Below are positions 20,455 to 30,599 of a stretch of 44,720 nucleotides of DNA, one piece after another (the stretch's first letter is position 1; each line of letters opens with the position of its first letter). The position numbers were made by a program, and so were the translations under genes. Under the pieces are notes generated by a model that did no database searches, was not told where the DNA came from, and saw only the letters and a list, made by a program, of their open reading frames with translations. The stretch lies in contig NW_019091486.1 in assembly GCF_001949145.1 (NCBI RefSeq), positions 1,561,056-1,605,775 on the forward strand, read 5' to 3'. This stretch comes from Acanthaster planci (Eukaryota; Echinodermata; Asteroidea; Valvatida; Acanthasteridae).

Positions 20455-21650
20455 CAATTTGAAGCAGGAAGACTGAAACACTTTGTAGTATAGTGGCAAG
20501 AGATCACTTCAGATAAAGAGATTCTTGAAACGGTCACAGGCTGCAGTATTGAGTTCGAAGATGTTCCAAAACAGGTTGGCAAACCTACATCAAAATTCAG
20601 TGTCAAAGAAGAAAAAAATTGTGGAAGGTGAGATTAAACACTTGTTAGAAAAACAACAAGCGTTTAATCTCGGTGTCCACAATTTTTTCTTCTAGTTCTT
20701 GAGGAAACCTCTCATGTTGATGGGGAATATCTCTCCACAGTTTTCCTTGTGCCAAGAAAAATGGAACATTCAGGTTGATTCTAAACCTCAAAAACTTCAA
20801 CATCCATGTTAAGTATATCCATTTTAAGATGGACACCTTTGACATAGTGCTGAAGTTGCTGTTGCCAGGCAGTTTGATGGCCTCAATCGATTTAAAGGAT
20901 GCTTATTACAGTGTTCCAGCGCATGAAGATTTCAGAAAATTCCTCAGATTTATCTGGGATGGCAAAGTGTTTCAGTTTACCTGCTTACCAAATGGCTTTC
21001 CTGTGCCCCTCGTAAATAATGAAGCCAGTTGATGCTAAATTGAGAGTGGCTGGGCACAATATCTCAGGTTTTCTGGATGATATGCTGGTTGTAGCCAATA
21101 CGCAGAGGAAATTGCAAGCCTCAGTTTCCTATGTCGTGCAGACTCTTCAGCAATTAGGATTTGTCATAAATTGGGATGAATCAGTTCTCCATCTCTGTAA
21201 ACGACTAATCCACTTGGGTTTTGAGATTGACTTGGATTCAGTGACTGTAGCATTACCTACAGAAAAAATAGATTACATCCAAAGGCTGTGTAAAGCCATG
21301 ATTCAGAAAAATGCAGACACAATACGCAACGTAGCAAAGATCATTGGAAGTTTCGTGGCATTGTTTCAGCCGTGCTTTTTTGCCCCTGACACTATAGAAA
21401 CTTGGAATTTGCAAAACATGCAGCTTTGGTATTGAGCAAGGGTAACTTTGATGTAGAGATGACAATTTCTGATTTGATGAAACTGGATCTCAAGTGGTGG
21501 TTAAACAACGTAACAGGTCAAAGGAAACCAATTGTACGAATAAACATATTTACTGTTACATTTTTCCACCTTTCAGTCTGATTGGGAATAGCCTTACAGA
21601 AAGTCCAGCTGGAGGGCTGCAGAGCATTGATGATTTTACCCCACTGGCAA
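20455..21650 (+). pseudogene. DIRS reverse transcriptase, third copy
   Basis: Reads through GRLKHFVV and TSDKEILETVTGCSIEFEDV (pre-RT block), then STVFLVPRK. Fingers and palm follow: the ASIDLKDAYYSVPAHEDFRK motif A block at about 20880-20940, FTCLPNGFP at about 20980, and the catalytic FLDDMLVVA at about 21070 (the DIRS form of YxDD). The thumb includes VAKIIGSFVALF. The post-thumb LKWWLNNVTGQRKPIVRI is at about 21490-21540. Homology fades near 21650 at the expected start of RNase H. Damage includes an extra A in an A-run at about 20612, a foldback insertion at 20661-20695, and frameshifts near 20800 and 21015. Confidence 0.85.
20607..20695. repeat. Foldback hairpin from a templated inverted insertion
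   Basis: 20607-20639 and 20662-20693 are inverted copies of each other, about 32 bases with few mismatches, separated by a 22-base loop. Skipping 20661-20695 joins the RT coding sequence cleanly on both sides, so this 35-base piece looks like an inserted reverse-strand copy of the sequence just upstream. It shifts the RT frame. Confidence 0.8.
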
Positions 21651-21960
21651 CCTCGCAATGCAACCTCGGTTCACCCTGTTCACTAACCTCTTGTCTTCTG
21701 CCTCAGTCGAACACACTGCTGACGCTGCCACACAGCAACAGCCTACATCCTCTCGGAAAGAGACTAAGATTGATAGCAGGACCGTTATCAGACTTGCCTA
21801 CCAATTCACAATCCAGTTGTTACCAACTGAAGAACCAATTGAAACCATTTCCATACCAATTCAAACCAATTGAGTCCCATTTGAAAAATTCACTTGATAA
21901 GGGAAACAAAATGAAAGCAATCTAATCGGAGCCAGTAGTTGTGTTCCATTTGAAATTTCC
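21651..21960. other. No gene seen; CCAATT-rich
   Basis: Low-complexity sequence with repeated CCAATT/AATTGG words at about 21798-21870. No coding motif is recognised. Homology to the DIRS element ends just before it. Confidence 0.4.
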
Positions 21961-22323
21961 AATAAGCCATTTGCAAGTTAAATTTGAATAAAATCTAGTA
22001 CACCAAGTTCTTTAAATTCACGTGAACGTCACTTGAATTCTCCATACTAAAACCACTGTTGCTATACTTCGTGATTAGGGGCAAGCTTGTGCTTAGTTAC
22101 ATAAGAGACGCCTTGCAACAATGCACTGTTTTCAATGGATAAGAACGGTATAAAGGAACCAGTCCATTCCAGAGATGGTGCTCGCTATGCAAAAGCTTGC
22201 CCCGAATCACGAAGTATAGCAACAGTGTCTTTAGCCTGGGGAAGTCAAATTGTTACGTTTCTATGCAATCAGATAACACAGTGTACCAGATTTTATTCAA
22301 ATTGAACTTGCAAGTGGCTTATT
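21961..22323. repeat. Palindromic element of about 363 bp
   Basis: The left arm (21961-22090) and right arm (22190-22323) are inverted copies. Outer blocks are AATAAGCC-TTGCAAGTT and TTTGAATAAAATCT-GTACAC. The inner, better-conserved block is ACTGTTGCTATACTTCGTGA plus GGGGCAAGCTT. A middle part of each arm (around 22010-22048 and 22232-22280) is less well matched. The loop is about 100 bp. It is non-coding. It may be a foldback element or the nested ends of two elements. Confidence 0.75.
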
Positions 22324-22599
22324 GATCGAGGAAAACAAACAGAGAGAAAGCATACCAATCGGGAATGTCACATGGATTCCTCTGGGCCATATCGGGCGAA
22401 GGGCGTGGCGTACTTGAACCTGCAGGGTGCACAAAGAAAAGAAAATAAAGAAGAAAAGAACACAAAATGTAAACTAGAGGTGTGAAAATTATGGTAATAC
22501 TTTACTCAAGAAGGAAGGATTGATGATCAAAGCGACACAGAAACATGTAGGAAAAACGGAAACTTGGTAAATCAACAATGCCTAGAAAGCCCCCAGCCC
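22324..22599. other. No gene seen
   Basis: Short AT/purine-rich interval with an AAGAAAAGAAAATAAAG-type run at about 22434-22462. No motif is recognised. Confidence 0.4.
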
Positions 22600-23740
22600 C
22601 CTCCGTTCTCTCTGGCCGGGAGCCATGATGACACTGGGCAGGGTTCCACTCTGGAATTGAAGTGAGTCCATGCCTTACCTGGTGATTTCTTTTCCAGGGC
22701 AGTGTTCCTATCTTTGTAGTTCTGCCCCAGTGAATTCGCCATCACGATGAAGACCTACCGCCGTGTCTCTCCAGTCTGCAACCCCAGGCATCCAAACCTA
22801 ATGATTTTCAAGCCACTGGGGTTTTTTACATGACCCTTGGCACCCTGTAATCCAGAGTTTCCCCAAGGGCCCTCTGGAAGAAATCTTGCAAATCTGTTTC
22901 CACTGCGGCTCACCACGTACAACCCTGTGATCCACAAAACGACCATTTCCCACTTGCGTAGCTCCACTCAACCACAGATTCTGCTGTACACCCTGTCCGT
23001 GCACATGTTTACTTCAAAGTGGATGTGTCCAAAATCGATTTATTGTGACTGTTATGAGGTCCATCAAAATTAGGCCAGCTGTGAGCCAACCAATTCATTG
23101 CCGCACAGGACACAGTTTGGCCTGCAAGACTTTCCGTGATGCTTTTTGCCTGGAGGATCACAAGCATTCCCTGTTCCCGATCATTTTCCAGTTCTTGATT
23201 TCTACAGCGTACCAGTCTACCTTTTTAAAACATACATGTTTGCACCTACGGTTATCCAGTTATCATGCGGCCTGACTCCTCTACCCCGGCTATTTATTTT
23301 TCACGCATTCATGAAAAAGATCGAAGTCTTCCGTCACAGTCGGAGCGCTGGCAGCCATGTTGGGTACGAGACACGGCTTTCCTTCAATGTGACATGAACA
23401 ACTTCAGCAACCTTCCGCATATTCCAGTGTTTTACACTGCCGCTAAAGATAACTTATGCTTCCGAAATAACAAGCCTTCCGACTTTAACAAGCCTTCTGT
23501 TAGAAACTCCTTGCTTGATAGAGACTGACACTAACTTTATCTAGGTTACATGAAGTCGTTGTCTCGTCTCTGACCTGTTTCATTTCTTTCCTTATTATCA
23601 AGGTAAATTCCTAGGATGTGAAAAGGGTGTTCTCCTTTCCATCCAGACCTCACTACATTCATGCTCGTGGCTCTGAATGTTAATGTCATCTCCATCTTTG
23701 AGTCAGTCTTGCAGCTTTCTTGCCTCTTCTTTCGCACTGC
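22600..23740 (+). mobile_element. Fourth DIRS copy, Gag portion (weak)
   Basis: No domain can be read with certainty. However, the reverse complement of about 22737-22790 matches 38903-38960 (ACTGGAGAGACACGGC followed by a CTTCATCGTGATGG-type block). The latter lies at the 5' edge of a clear DIRS Gag on the minus strand. Together with RNase H immediately downstream at 23760, this suggests the stretch is a decayed DIRS Gag/RT portion on the + strand. Confidence 0.4.
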
Positions 23741-25140
23741 CAACCAAAGCCACATCAACAGAAAGGACAAGGGATCATGCAGTTGACCTGCTGACGATCC
23801 ACATGGCAGGGTCCAACAATGTAGTGGTGGACGCACTCTCCTTGGGATGATAGAGCAGCCTTACATCAATCTCTCCACTTTTCCGAACAACGCTCAACTT
23901 CCAACAGTCGACTGCAGTCTTTCTGTTTGGCGGGACTTTCTAGCGATGCTGTAGCCATTGCCACATTGGACGTCATTTGCCTACCTTTTCAATTTGTGAC
24001 AACAAATTTTAACATTTTGTTACGTGCTTCAACAATCAGGCTTTGGCTCCAACTCACGCTTCTATGAGCGCTATAACAGACATCCTTATGTACTTCTTTC
24101 ATTTGGAGCTCTTTCATATCTACAACTCATATTTACAGGTCAGCCCTAGCTGCCATACACGTTGGTTTCAAAATCAGTTCAACTGCCTTTATAACAGCAT
24201 GACATTCCATCACCCTTTGCTTGATATGTTCATCCAGTGTCCCCTTGTTGGGAAATTGGTCCGGTCATAAGACCTAAGCTAGGTTCTCTAGATGCTTTCG
24301 GGTCCATCCTTTGAACCTTAAATAATGCCTCCTTTATGCACACCAGCATCAGGTTGGAATTTCTCGTAACAATGCATGGTTACCTCCAGAGGAGGCAGTG
24401 AACTAAAGGTTCTCACTGTTGCCAAAGGCCGTCTACATTGGGAGCAGCATGATGTCCTCCTCTTTTCTTCGATTGACTTCCTGATGAAGGACAGACTCCC
24501 TCACCTGATCATTACGATATCTTTACACTCTCCGTCTCCTTACATACTGTAGACGACGCGGATAAACTTTGAATTGGTACCTGACTAAAACAGTAGCATG
24601 AGAGGGACAATAAACCTGTCACTTATCATGATCACGAGACCATACCATCCAGTGGCATCAGTCACTCTTGCCCACTGGACAGGCTTCACCATTAGATTTG
24701 CTAATCCAGTCTAGCCGTCAACACTACATCAGGGTTCATGATGTAAGAGCAGTATCTGCATCTTGGTCTTACTCTCGAAACATTTCCGTTGCAGACATCT
24801 GCAAAGCTGCATGTTGGAAGTCTCCCTCTACCTCCTGCAATTTGAGGGATGTTCTACAAAGCAACACCGCAAATGGCAGGACAATCCTACTCTCCGCAGG
24901 ACAGAGGTCAAAGGGACCTCCTGTAGGACGGGTGACAAGTCATCATGAAGTTCATTTACTTTTTCTTAAATGTATACACTCTTGTTTATATGTGAAAGTG
25001 TATTCTTGGCATTACATGTGTTGTTGCCAACCCCCACCTAAATCGGTGCTACTCCGCATATGTAGTGACTGTTTGGGTAGGTATTCTCTAGTAGACCCGA
25101 CCCTCACTTAATAATGTGGGGGAGGAATTTGTAGCACACT
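23741..25140 (+). mobile_element. Fourth DIRS copy: RNase H end, tyrosine recombinase and terminal region
   Basis: About 23785-23850 reads DLLTIHMAGSNNVVVDALS, the last RNase H motif. About 24215-24268 (QCPLVGKLVRS) resembles the recombinase region before the catalytic domain. About 24733-24890 gives VHDVRAVSASWSYSRN, ISVADICKAACWKSPS and LRDVLQSNTA, the C-terminal recombinase block also seen at 7030-7270. The end at about 25035-25130 (CGCATATGTAGTG, GGGTAGGTATTCTCTAGT, AATAATGTGGGGGAGGAATTT) parallels the internal complementary region and right end of the 4084-7642 element. Frames are broken in several places. Confidence 0.75.
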
Positions 25141-25144
25141 GGTA

Positions 25145-27250
25145 TCTGCCAAAATGACACGGTGCAATACAACTATAAATCAAACAAAATTAACAAGAAA
25201 TAATGTAATAACCGTTGAACAAGTTGGTTTTAAGAGAAACCTTGAAGTCAGTGATGGAGGCACTAGTCTGAATATCTGAAGGGAGTTTGTTCCACAGATG
25301 AGGGCCAGCATGAGAGAAGGATCTATCCCCCAAGAGTTATGTGTAGTGGGGACAGCAAACAGGGAAGCATCAGATGATCTCAGTCCCCTAGACGGTCGGT
25401 AATGAGCCAGTAAATCAATGTTGTATGTTGGAGCAGAACTATGAAGGGCATAGAAAAAAACAACAGAGTTTTGTGCTTAATCCAGTCAGCAACTCAGAGC
25501 CAGTGCAGAGAGTGTAGAATAAGTGTTATGTCAGTTCTAGACGAAGTCAGAGTCACAATATGAACAGCAGTATTCTGAAGTCTTTGAAGACACACGAGTT
25601 GGGCACCGGGTTATTGATATGAGAGTGAGTTGCAAAAATCCAAACGTGAAGAAATGAGAGCGTGAACAAGTTTTTCTGTGGCAGATCGCATCAAGTACTT
25701 GCGAATTAAACCCAAATTATGCAACTGAAAACAAATAGATTTGCAGATATTGGAAACATGATTGGACATGGACATGGAAGAGTCACAAGTAACACCGAGG
25801 TTCTCACAGGTCATAGACATACTGACCGCTGAATCACTAATTCTAATCTTGGAAACTCTTAACTTTGGCAAGTTGTACCTTGGAGTCTAATAAAATCAGT
25901 TGTTGTGTTATAATATTTGTAACAACACATCCACATACTGACATCATCAATGCCTCTAACGTGCATAAAGAGTGCATGCCATCGATCTCTTCTGGCTCAA
26001 ATGACAAACAATTGAACATAAACAGCATCGCAGTTGCACTGGATATCACGATGTTGCAAGACTTGCTCCAGTCCATTTAGGTAGATGGAAAACAAGGGCA
26101 CACCAACAGAACCCAGAGGGATGCTGCCCTACAGGATCAGATTTTGCATCACCGATACAAACCAGCTAATGACTATCACTCAAGTATGACTTAAACCAAT
26201 CCAGGACCTGGCCACACAAGCCTAAAGAAGACAAGATACTATCATGATTTCATGATTGACTGTATAAAATGCTGAGGAGAAATCTAATAGAACCACAGCT
26301 GTGATTATCCCTGCATCCATCTCTCACAAAATGTGGTCTGATAAATTAACAAGCAAGGTTTCTACACTGTGATTGACCTGATAGGCAGTTGGTTGTTTTT
26401 CTGCAGATAATCAGTCAATCTGTAGAAAACAACACGCTCTAGAAACTTTGATAAAAATGGTAAGTTAGACACAGGCTGATAATTCTGCAAAGATTCTAGG
26501 TCGAAGGATGGTCTTTCCAACTCCAGATGAATGTACGCTGTCTTCAGTGTTGCTGGAAAGTCACTGTCCAGAAGACTCAGCTTAACCATTCCAGCAAGCA
26601 CTGTTGTGAAGGATTGAATACAGTCTTTCAGTAGTTTGGTGGATGTGGCAGGTTTTTTCCAAATGAGAGACTTGTTTCTTTTTGTGTAGTGAGTTCAAAG
26701 GATTCCAGAACTGCAGGCGGTTGATTTTAGGGGGCAACAGGTGCATCCGGAGAGAGGCTGTCATGTGGAATCACTCTTGGTAACAAAGAACTTACTAAAA
26801 ACCTGTGCAAGGTTTCTTCTGCAGGTATGTGGAGGAAGATAAGATGACTGGTTATGATTTGGGAGTTTGTTGGCAACACCAAACAGTTGCTTAGAATTGT
26901 TGCTGCAGTCAGGAGCAGTCTGGCTAAAGTGAGCCTGTTTTGTTTTGCGAAGAACTGCAATGTCTTGTTGACACTGCTGCGAGTACAACTGGTCATGGAT
27001 CTCAAGCCCGGATTAATGCCACTTGCACTCAAGTTGTTTTCGGTTTTTCCTTTCTTGATCAAATTATTTATTGTACCATGGAGTACAAACCTTAACAGGT
27101 TAGGAATTATATTATAGGAACCATATAACCACATATGAGATAAAATGTTAGAGAATAAGTTGTGTTTCTTGCTGTAAGAACTATAGCAAAGATTCCTCAT
27201 AGATTGGAGATGTAGGTATTGGGTTTTCAATTTATTTGCTTATCTGTGTT
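25145..27250 (-). pseudogene. L2/CR1-like LINE, reverse transcriptase ORF remnant
   Basis: Minus-strand non-LTR retrotransposon. From 5' to 3': the endonuclease-RT linker at about 26990-26760; RT fingers at about 26600-26440 (ALKTAYIHLEL, LQNYQPVSNLPFLSKFLERV); a badly decayed palm, in which the expected YADD at about 26020-26040 is unreadable; and the thumb at 25871-25611 (NLGVTCDSSMSMSNHVSNIC, LVHALISSRLDFCNSL). The conserved C-terminus at about 25330-25200 carries HAGPHLWNKLPSDIQTS and FKVSLKTNLF. The order and motifs fit L2/CR1-related clades. The endonuclease was not found. It sits antisense in XPC intron 2. Confidence 0.85.
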
Positions 27251-27500
27251 GAGAGGGTACTGAGGATAAAAGTCATTTTTGGATGAATTCATGTCCGACT
27301 CCAGCTAAGTAAGATTTTACATTCTTCATTTTTTATGGGGGTGGCAAACACTCCTTGAGAAAGGGACACTGCCCTATGAACCCTCATAATGCTGCTGAAA
27401 CCTTTGCAAATCTTGGGAAATAGCATGGTGCTTTTTTATACTTTCTGGCCAAACAAGTCATACCCTTTTTCATGTTCTCGAACAATTATTATTAATGCAG

Positions 27501-27656
27501 AAAACTCTGTGAAGGATGTCACCAAGCGCTATGCTTCCAAATGGATGTATGGAACAGAGAAGCTAAGGGTGCATTTAAATTGGTGGGAGGCTACATTAAA
27601 ACCTTACTACACAAAGCTTATCACCAGAGATAAAGAAGAAGATGACCAGCTACAAA
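27501..27656 (+). CDS. XPC: XPC exon: transglutaminase-like domain end to BHD1
   Basis: Internal exon of 156 bp, acceptor ATTAATGCAG and donor AAAGTAAGT. The carried G plus AA gives Glu, then NSVKDVTKRYASKWMYGTEK, followed by LNWWEATLKPY and a charged tail RDKEEDDQLQ. This matches vertebrate XPC (VRDVTQRYDPxW, WWAETLRPYQ, DREKKEDLEFQ). The conserved WW and the acidic/basic tail mark the end of the transglutaminase-like domain and the approach to the first beta-hairpin domain. One base is left for the next exon. Confidence 0.93.
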
Positions 27657-28550
27657 GTAAGTGTAAAAAGTCAGTGCTATGTCTACGTGTACATTTGAGA
27701 TGTCCTTTCAATGCTTTTTGTTTTAGTGGTAGAAAACAAAACAGGCACATGTAAGCAACTTGACAGGACATGAGTCACTGGTAGAAAATAGCTTAATAAT
27801 TATATAATATTTACTCTGTTATGAGAAGACAAATAACATGAGTCAAAGGCTAATTAATCCCTTAGTAATGGGTATTGTGGAAGGAGGAGGGACTTGTCCC
27901 GTGGAAAAAAATAGCAAGATAAAAAGAGAAAGAAATCAAAAAGTGGGAAAGGGGACAAAAGGCACTAATTTGCTCAAGAATACCTCATAATTATTCTCTT
28001 TCTACCGTTAATATATTCTCATATGGTCCTGATGAGTGCTGTCCTCCATCCTTCACCCAATCAATAAAATCCTGGCAATAGAGGGATCCCAATACGACGC
28101 TTTTAGCGTCAATCTGGGCACTTCTTCATTTGAAAATGAGGCTGTATGTGTCAGCTTCAATTTTTAATATGATAAGACGATTGAAAGTAAGGAGTCAAGA
28201 CACAAAAAACATATAGGTATGTTAAATTCAGACTTTTCAGGCTGAAAATTTTCGTGGAAGAGTCTTTCAGGATGACTTGACACATAAAATAGAAATAAAA
28301 AATAACGGCAATTTACCGCGTACGAACGTACCCGCGATGGTCATGTATCTGCATGTGCAGTGGGCGTGGTTTAAACTGAAGTGGCATCACACTTATGAAC
28401 CGGATACTGCATGTACTGTGTGGACTCCGCGGGCGCGCACGACAAAGTTCAACACAGAGAGCCTCAGTTTCGATGCGGATATGCACAGACAGAGCTAATG
28501 TGAAATCCCTCTATGCCCTTGTCTTCAGTCTGAAAGCATTGGTATGTTAC
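27657..28550. other. XPC: XPC intron 3, first part; no gene seen
   Basis: No supported gene. A local CpG-richer patch at about 28310-28450 (GCGTACGAACGTACCCGCG, CCGCGGGCGCGCAC) stands out from AT-rich surroundings, but no promoter or coding signal accompanies it. Confidence 0.4.
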
Positions 28551-28889
28551 AATTTAAAAATTAAAAGAAGAAATCAAGTTTGATTGTAATTCTGTTAAAT
28601 CTGTCACTAGCACTGGAGGACAAGGATTGCACCTTTCACTGGAATGTATTGTCGTGTTTAATAGCATTCATTGTAATAAACAATAGGGGTTCCCCATATA
28701 ACCCACGCACAAGGTACAGGATCTTCAGTGCATTTTGAGCGTACTCTGAGTTTGCTGGCAATTGTGGAAAGGGGTGGGTAAAATGTACATGATTCTTGAT
28801 ATCAGACTTGGGGCTGGTATCCTTTAGTGCTAGTGATTTATTCGGTAGAATTACAATCAAACTTCATTTCTTTGTTTAATTTTTAAATT
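28551..28889. repeat. Foldback element of about 339 bp
   Basis: 28551-28615 and about 28815-28889 are inverted copies. Shared blocks are AATTTAAAAATTAAA, GTTTGATTGTAATTCT and TCACTAGCACT. The loop of about 200 bp is non-coding. No target duplication is evident. Probably a small MITE. Confidence 0.75.
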
Positions 28890-30599
28890 CTACCTCACTA
28901 TCACATAGCACTTTAGCCTTAAGTGAGAAGTTAAGAGCATCAGTTGACGGCAAATACGACAAGGGAGTGTCAAGTTTATCTCCTGCAGTATATCATGGTT
29001 TATTTCCTCATGCTCAGATGGTGTGCTTGCACGTGGTAACATGTTGGTAGCAATTACATAGATATTAATATCATGTAGTGAAAACCACAAATAACAGAAG
29101 GACAAACTTTCAGTGTTACTGAGAAATAAAGTTTTGATTCTATTCTTATCATAAATAAGCCTTGCTCCTTGTTCAAGGCACAGAGAAACTAGATGTGCAA
29201 TTAAGTTGTGTTCAGACAGTCATACAGCATTCCTTAATGGTACTCAGATTTAAAAAGAACACACAACAGAATGCACATGGCACAGTGAGATACAAACATA
29301 AATTTAGGCACTGCTTGCCAAAGTGTAGTCATAAAGAAAGGATGATTTGCTTGGAACTAATGTACTAAGGATTTGCCTGGAACCAATTGCATGTGACATA
29401 ATTTCCTGCTTAAATACTGCATGCACAATAATACAAATAATTTATACATTGGGATAGCCCACATTGGCCTACATTCAGGTGTGGCTAATAAATGTCTATT
29501 GGCTGAAATCAATTAGCCCTTTTATGTGGCCAGCCAGTATTCTGGCATGTGGCACAGTCTTATACTGCTGTGCCGAAAATGAAGAACTGAACCGGTTGAT
29601 TATGGAATCTTGGAAATATTGAACAGTTTGTCCATCCGGCAGTCTTCAGGATGCTTTGCTTTCTGTTGGTATCCCTGTCAATAGGTGACACTGCATGCTG
29701 CTGATCTTGTGCTGTGGGATGAAAAGGTTGATATATCTATACCTGCATTACCAAAAGTAATCAGATATCATTTGAGCGTCAACTTCTTTGTGTGGTACCA
29801 CATAACTCAAGAAGAGCTGTCATTTGCAGCCTCGTATGGAGTGTTTTGTATAGATATTGTTCAAGCAGACTCACGACACATAACAATGGTTTCTTCAGAA
29901 TATCGTTGCATATCAGTATTAGAATTCAACCTTCAGAATATCGTTGCATATCAGTATTAGAATTCAACCTTCCACCCTTGGAGGTTTTTATGAGTTTGTC
30001 ATTGACAAAAACAACACCAATTATGGTTAGGCGCCAAGTCAAAATAGAAACGGTTCATGAAGTGGGAAACAATACATAAACGATAAGCTCCTTACCCACT
30101 TCAGAGTAAAGCGGGCAACGGTAGGGAGTCACTAGCTAAATGCTTGTGGTTTGATGAACGCCACTCCTGGGGGATATTTTCTAACAATAGAGAGCTTTAA
30201 GGATTACACTCCATTGTGGCTGGTGGTTGAGTCATTAGAGCTGTTTATCCACAACTGGGACCCCAGCCCATTGATATGTCAATAATTTGGGGGGGGGTTG
30301 GGGATGGGTTTATACTACCGTTTACATGGATATGGATTTTTTTCCTTCAGTTTGCCACGCTACCCTTATATACCAACATTAGTCAACTTTTCTTATTTTA
30401 CTTTTTAGATTGATTTTGAAGTCCTGTGATTGTTGCATCTATAATGTTCTCCATTTAGTTTATTGTTCTATTCCAATCATTGACAAATCTGTGATGTGGA
30501 AATCACTGTCTGACAGTGCTAGAGTTTGGGAAAGAAAACTACAGATCTTAATTCAGTGACACGAGACTTAGTGAGGCACATAGGCCTGTTGACTCTGAT
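28890..30599. other. XPC: XPC intron 3; no gene recognised, one tandem duplication
   Basis: About 1.7 kb of AT-rich sequence. A 91-codon + frame at about 29685 has no recognised motif and is partly made by the 38-bp tandem duplication at 29893-29968. A run of G at about 30288-30297 precedes the Gypsy element. Confidence 0.4.
29893..29968. repeat. 38-bp perfect tandem duplication
   Basis: CTTCAGAATATCGTTGCATA... is repeated exactly, at 29893-29930 and 29931-29968. Perfect identity suggests a recent event. Confidence 0.95.

Noticed and set aside
28310-28450. CpG-richer patch as a promoter
   Set aside because: No downstream exon, start or consistent motif set; may be a repeat fragment.
29685-30079. 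Overlapping + frames of 91-95 codons
   Set aside because: Partly produced by the 38-bp tandem duplication; no domain, no splice or poly(A) context.
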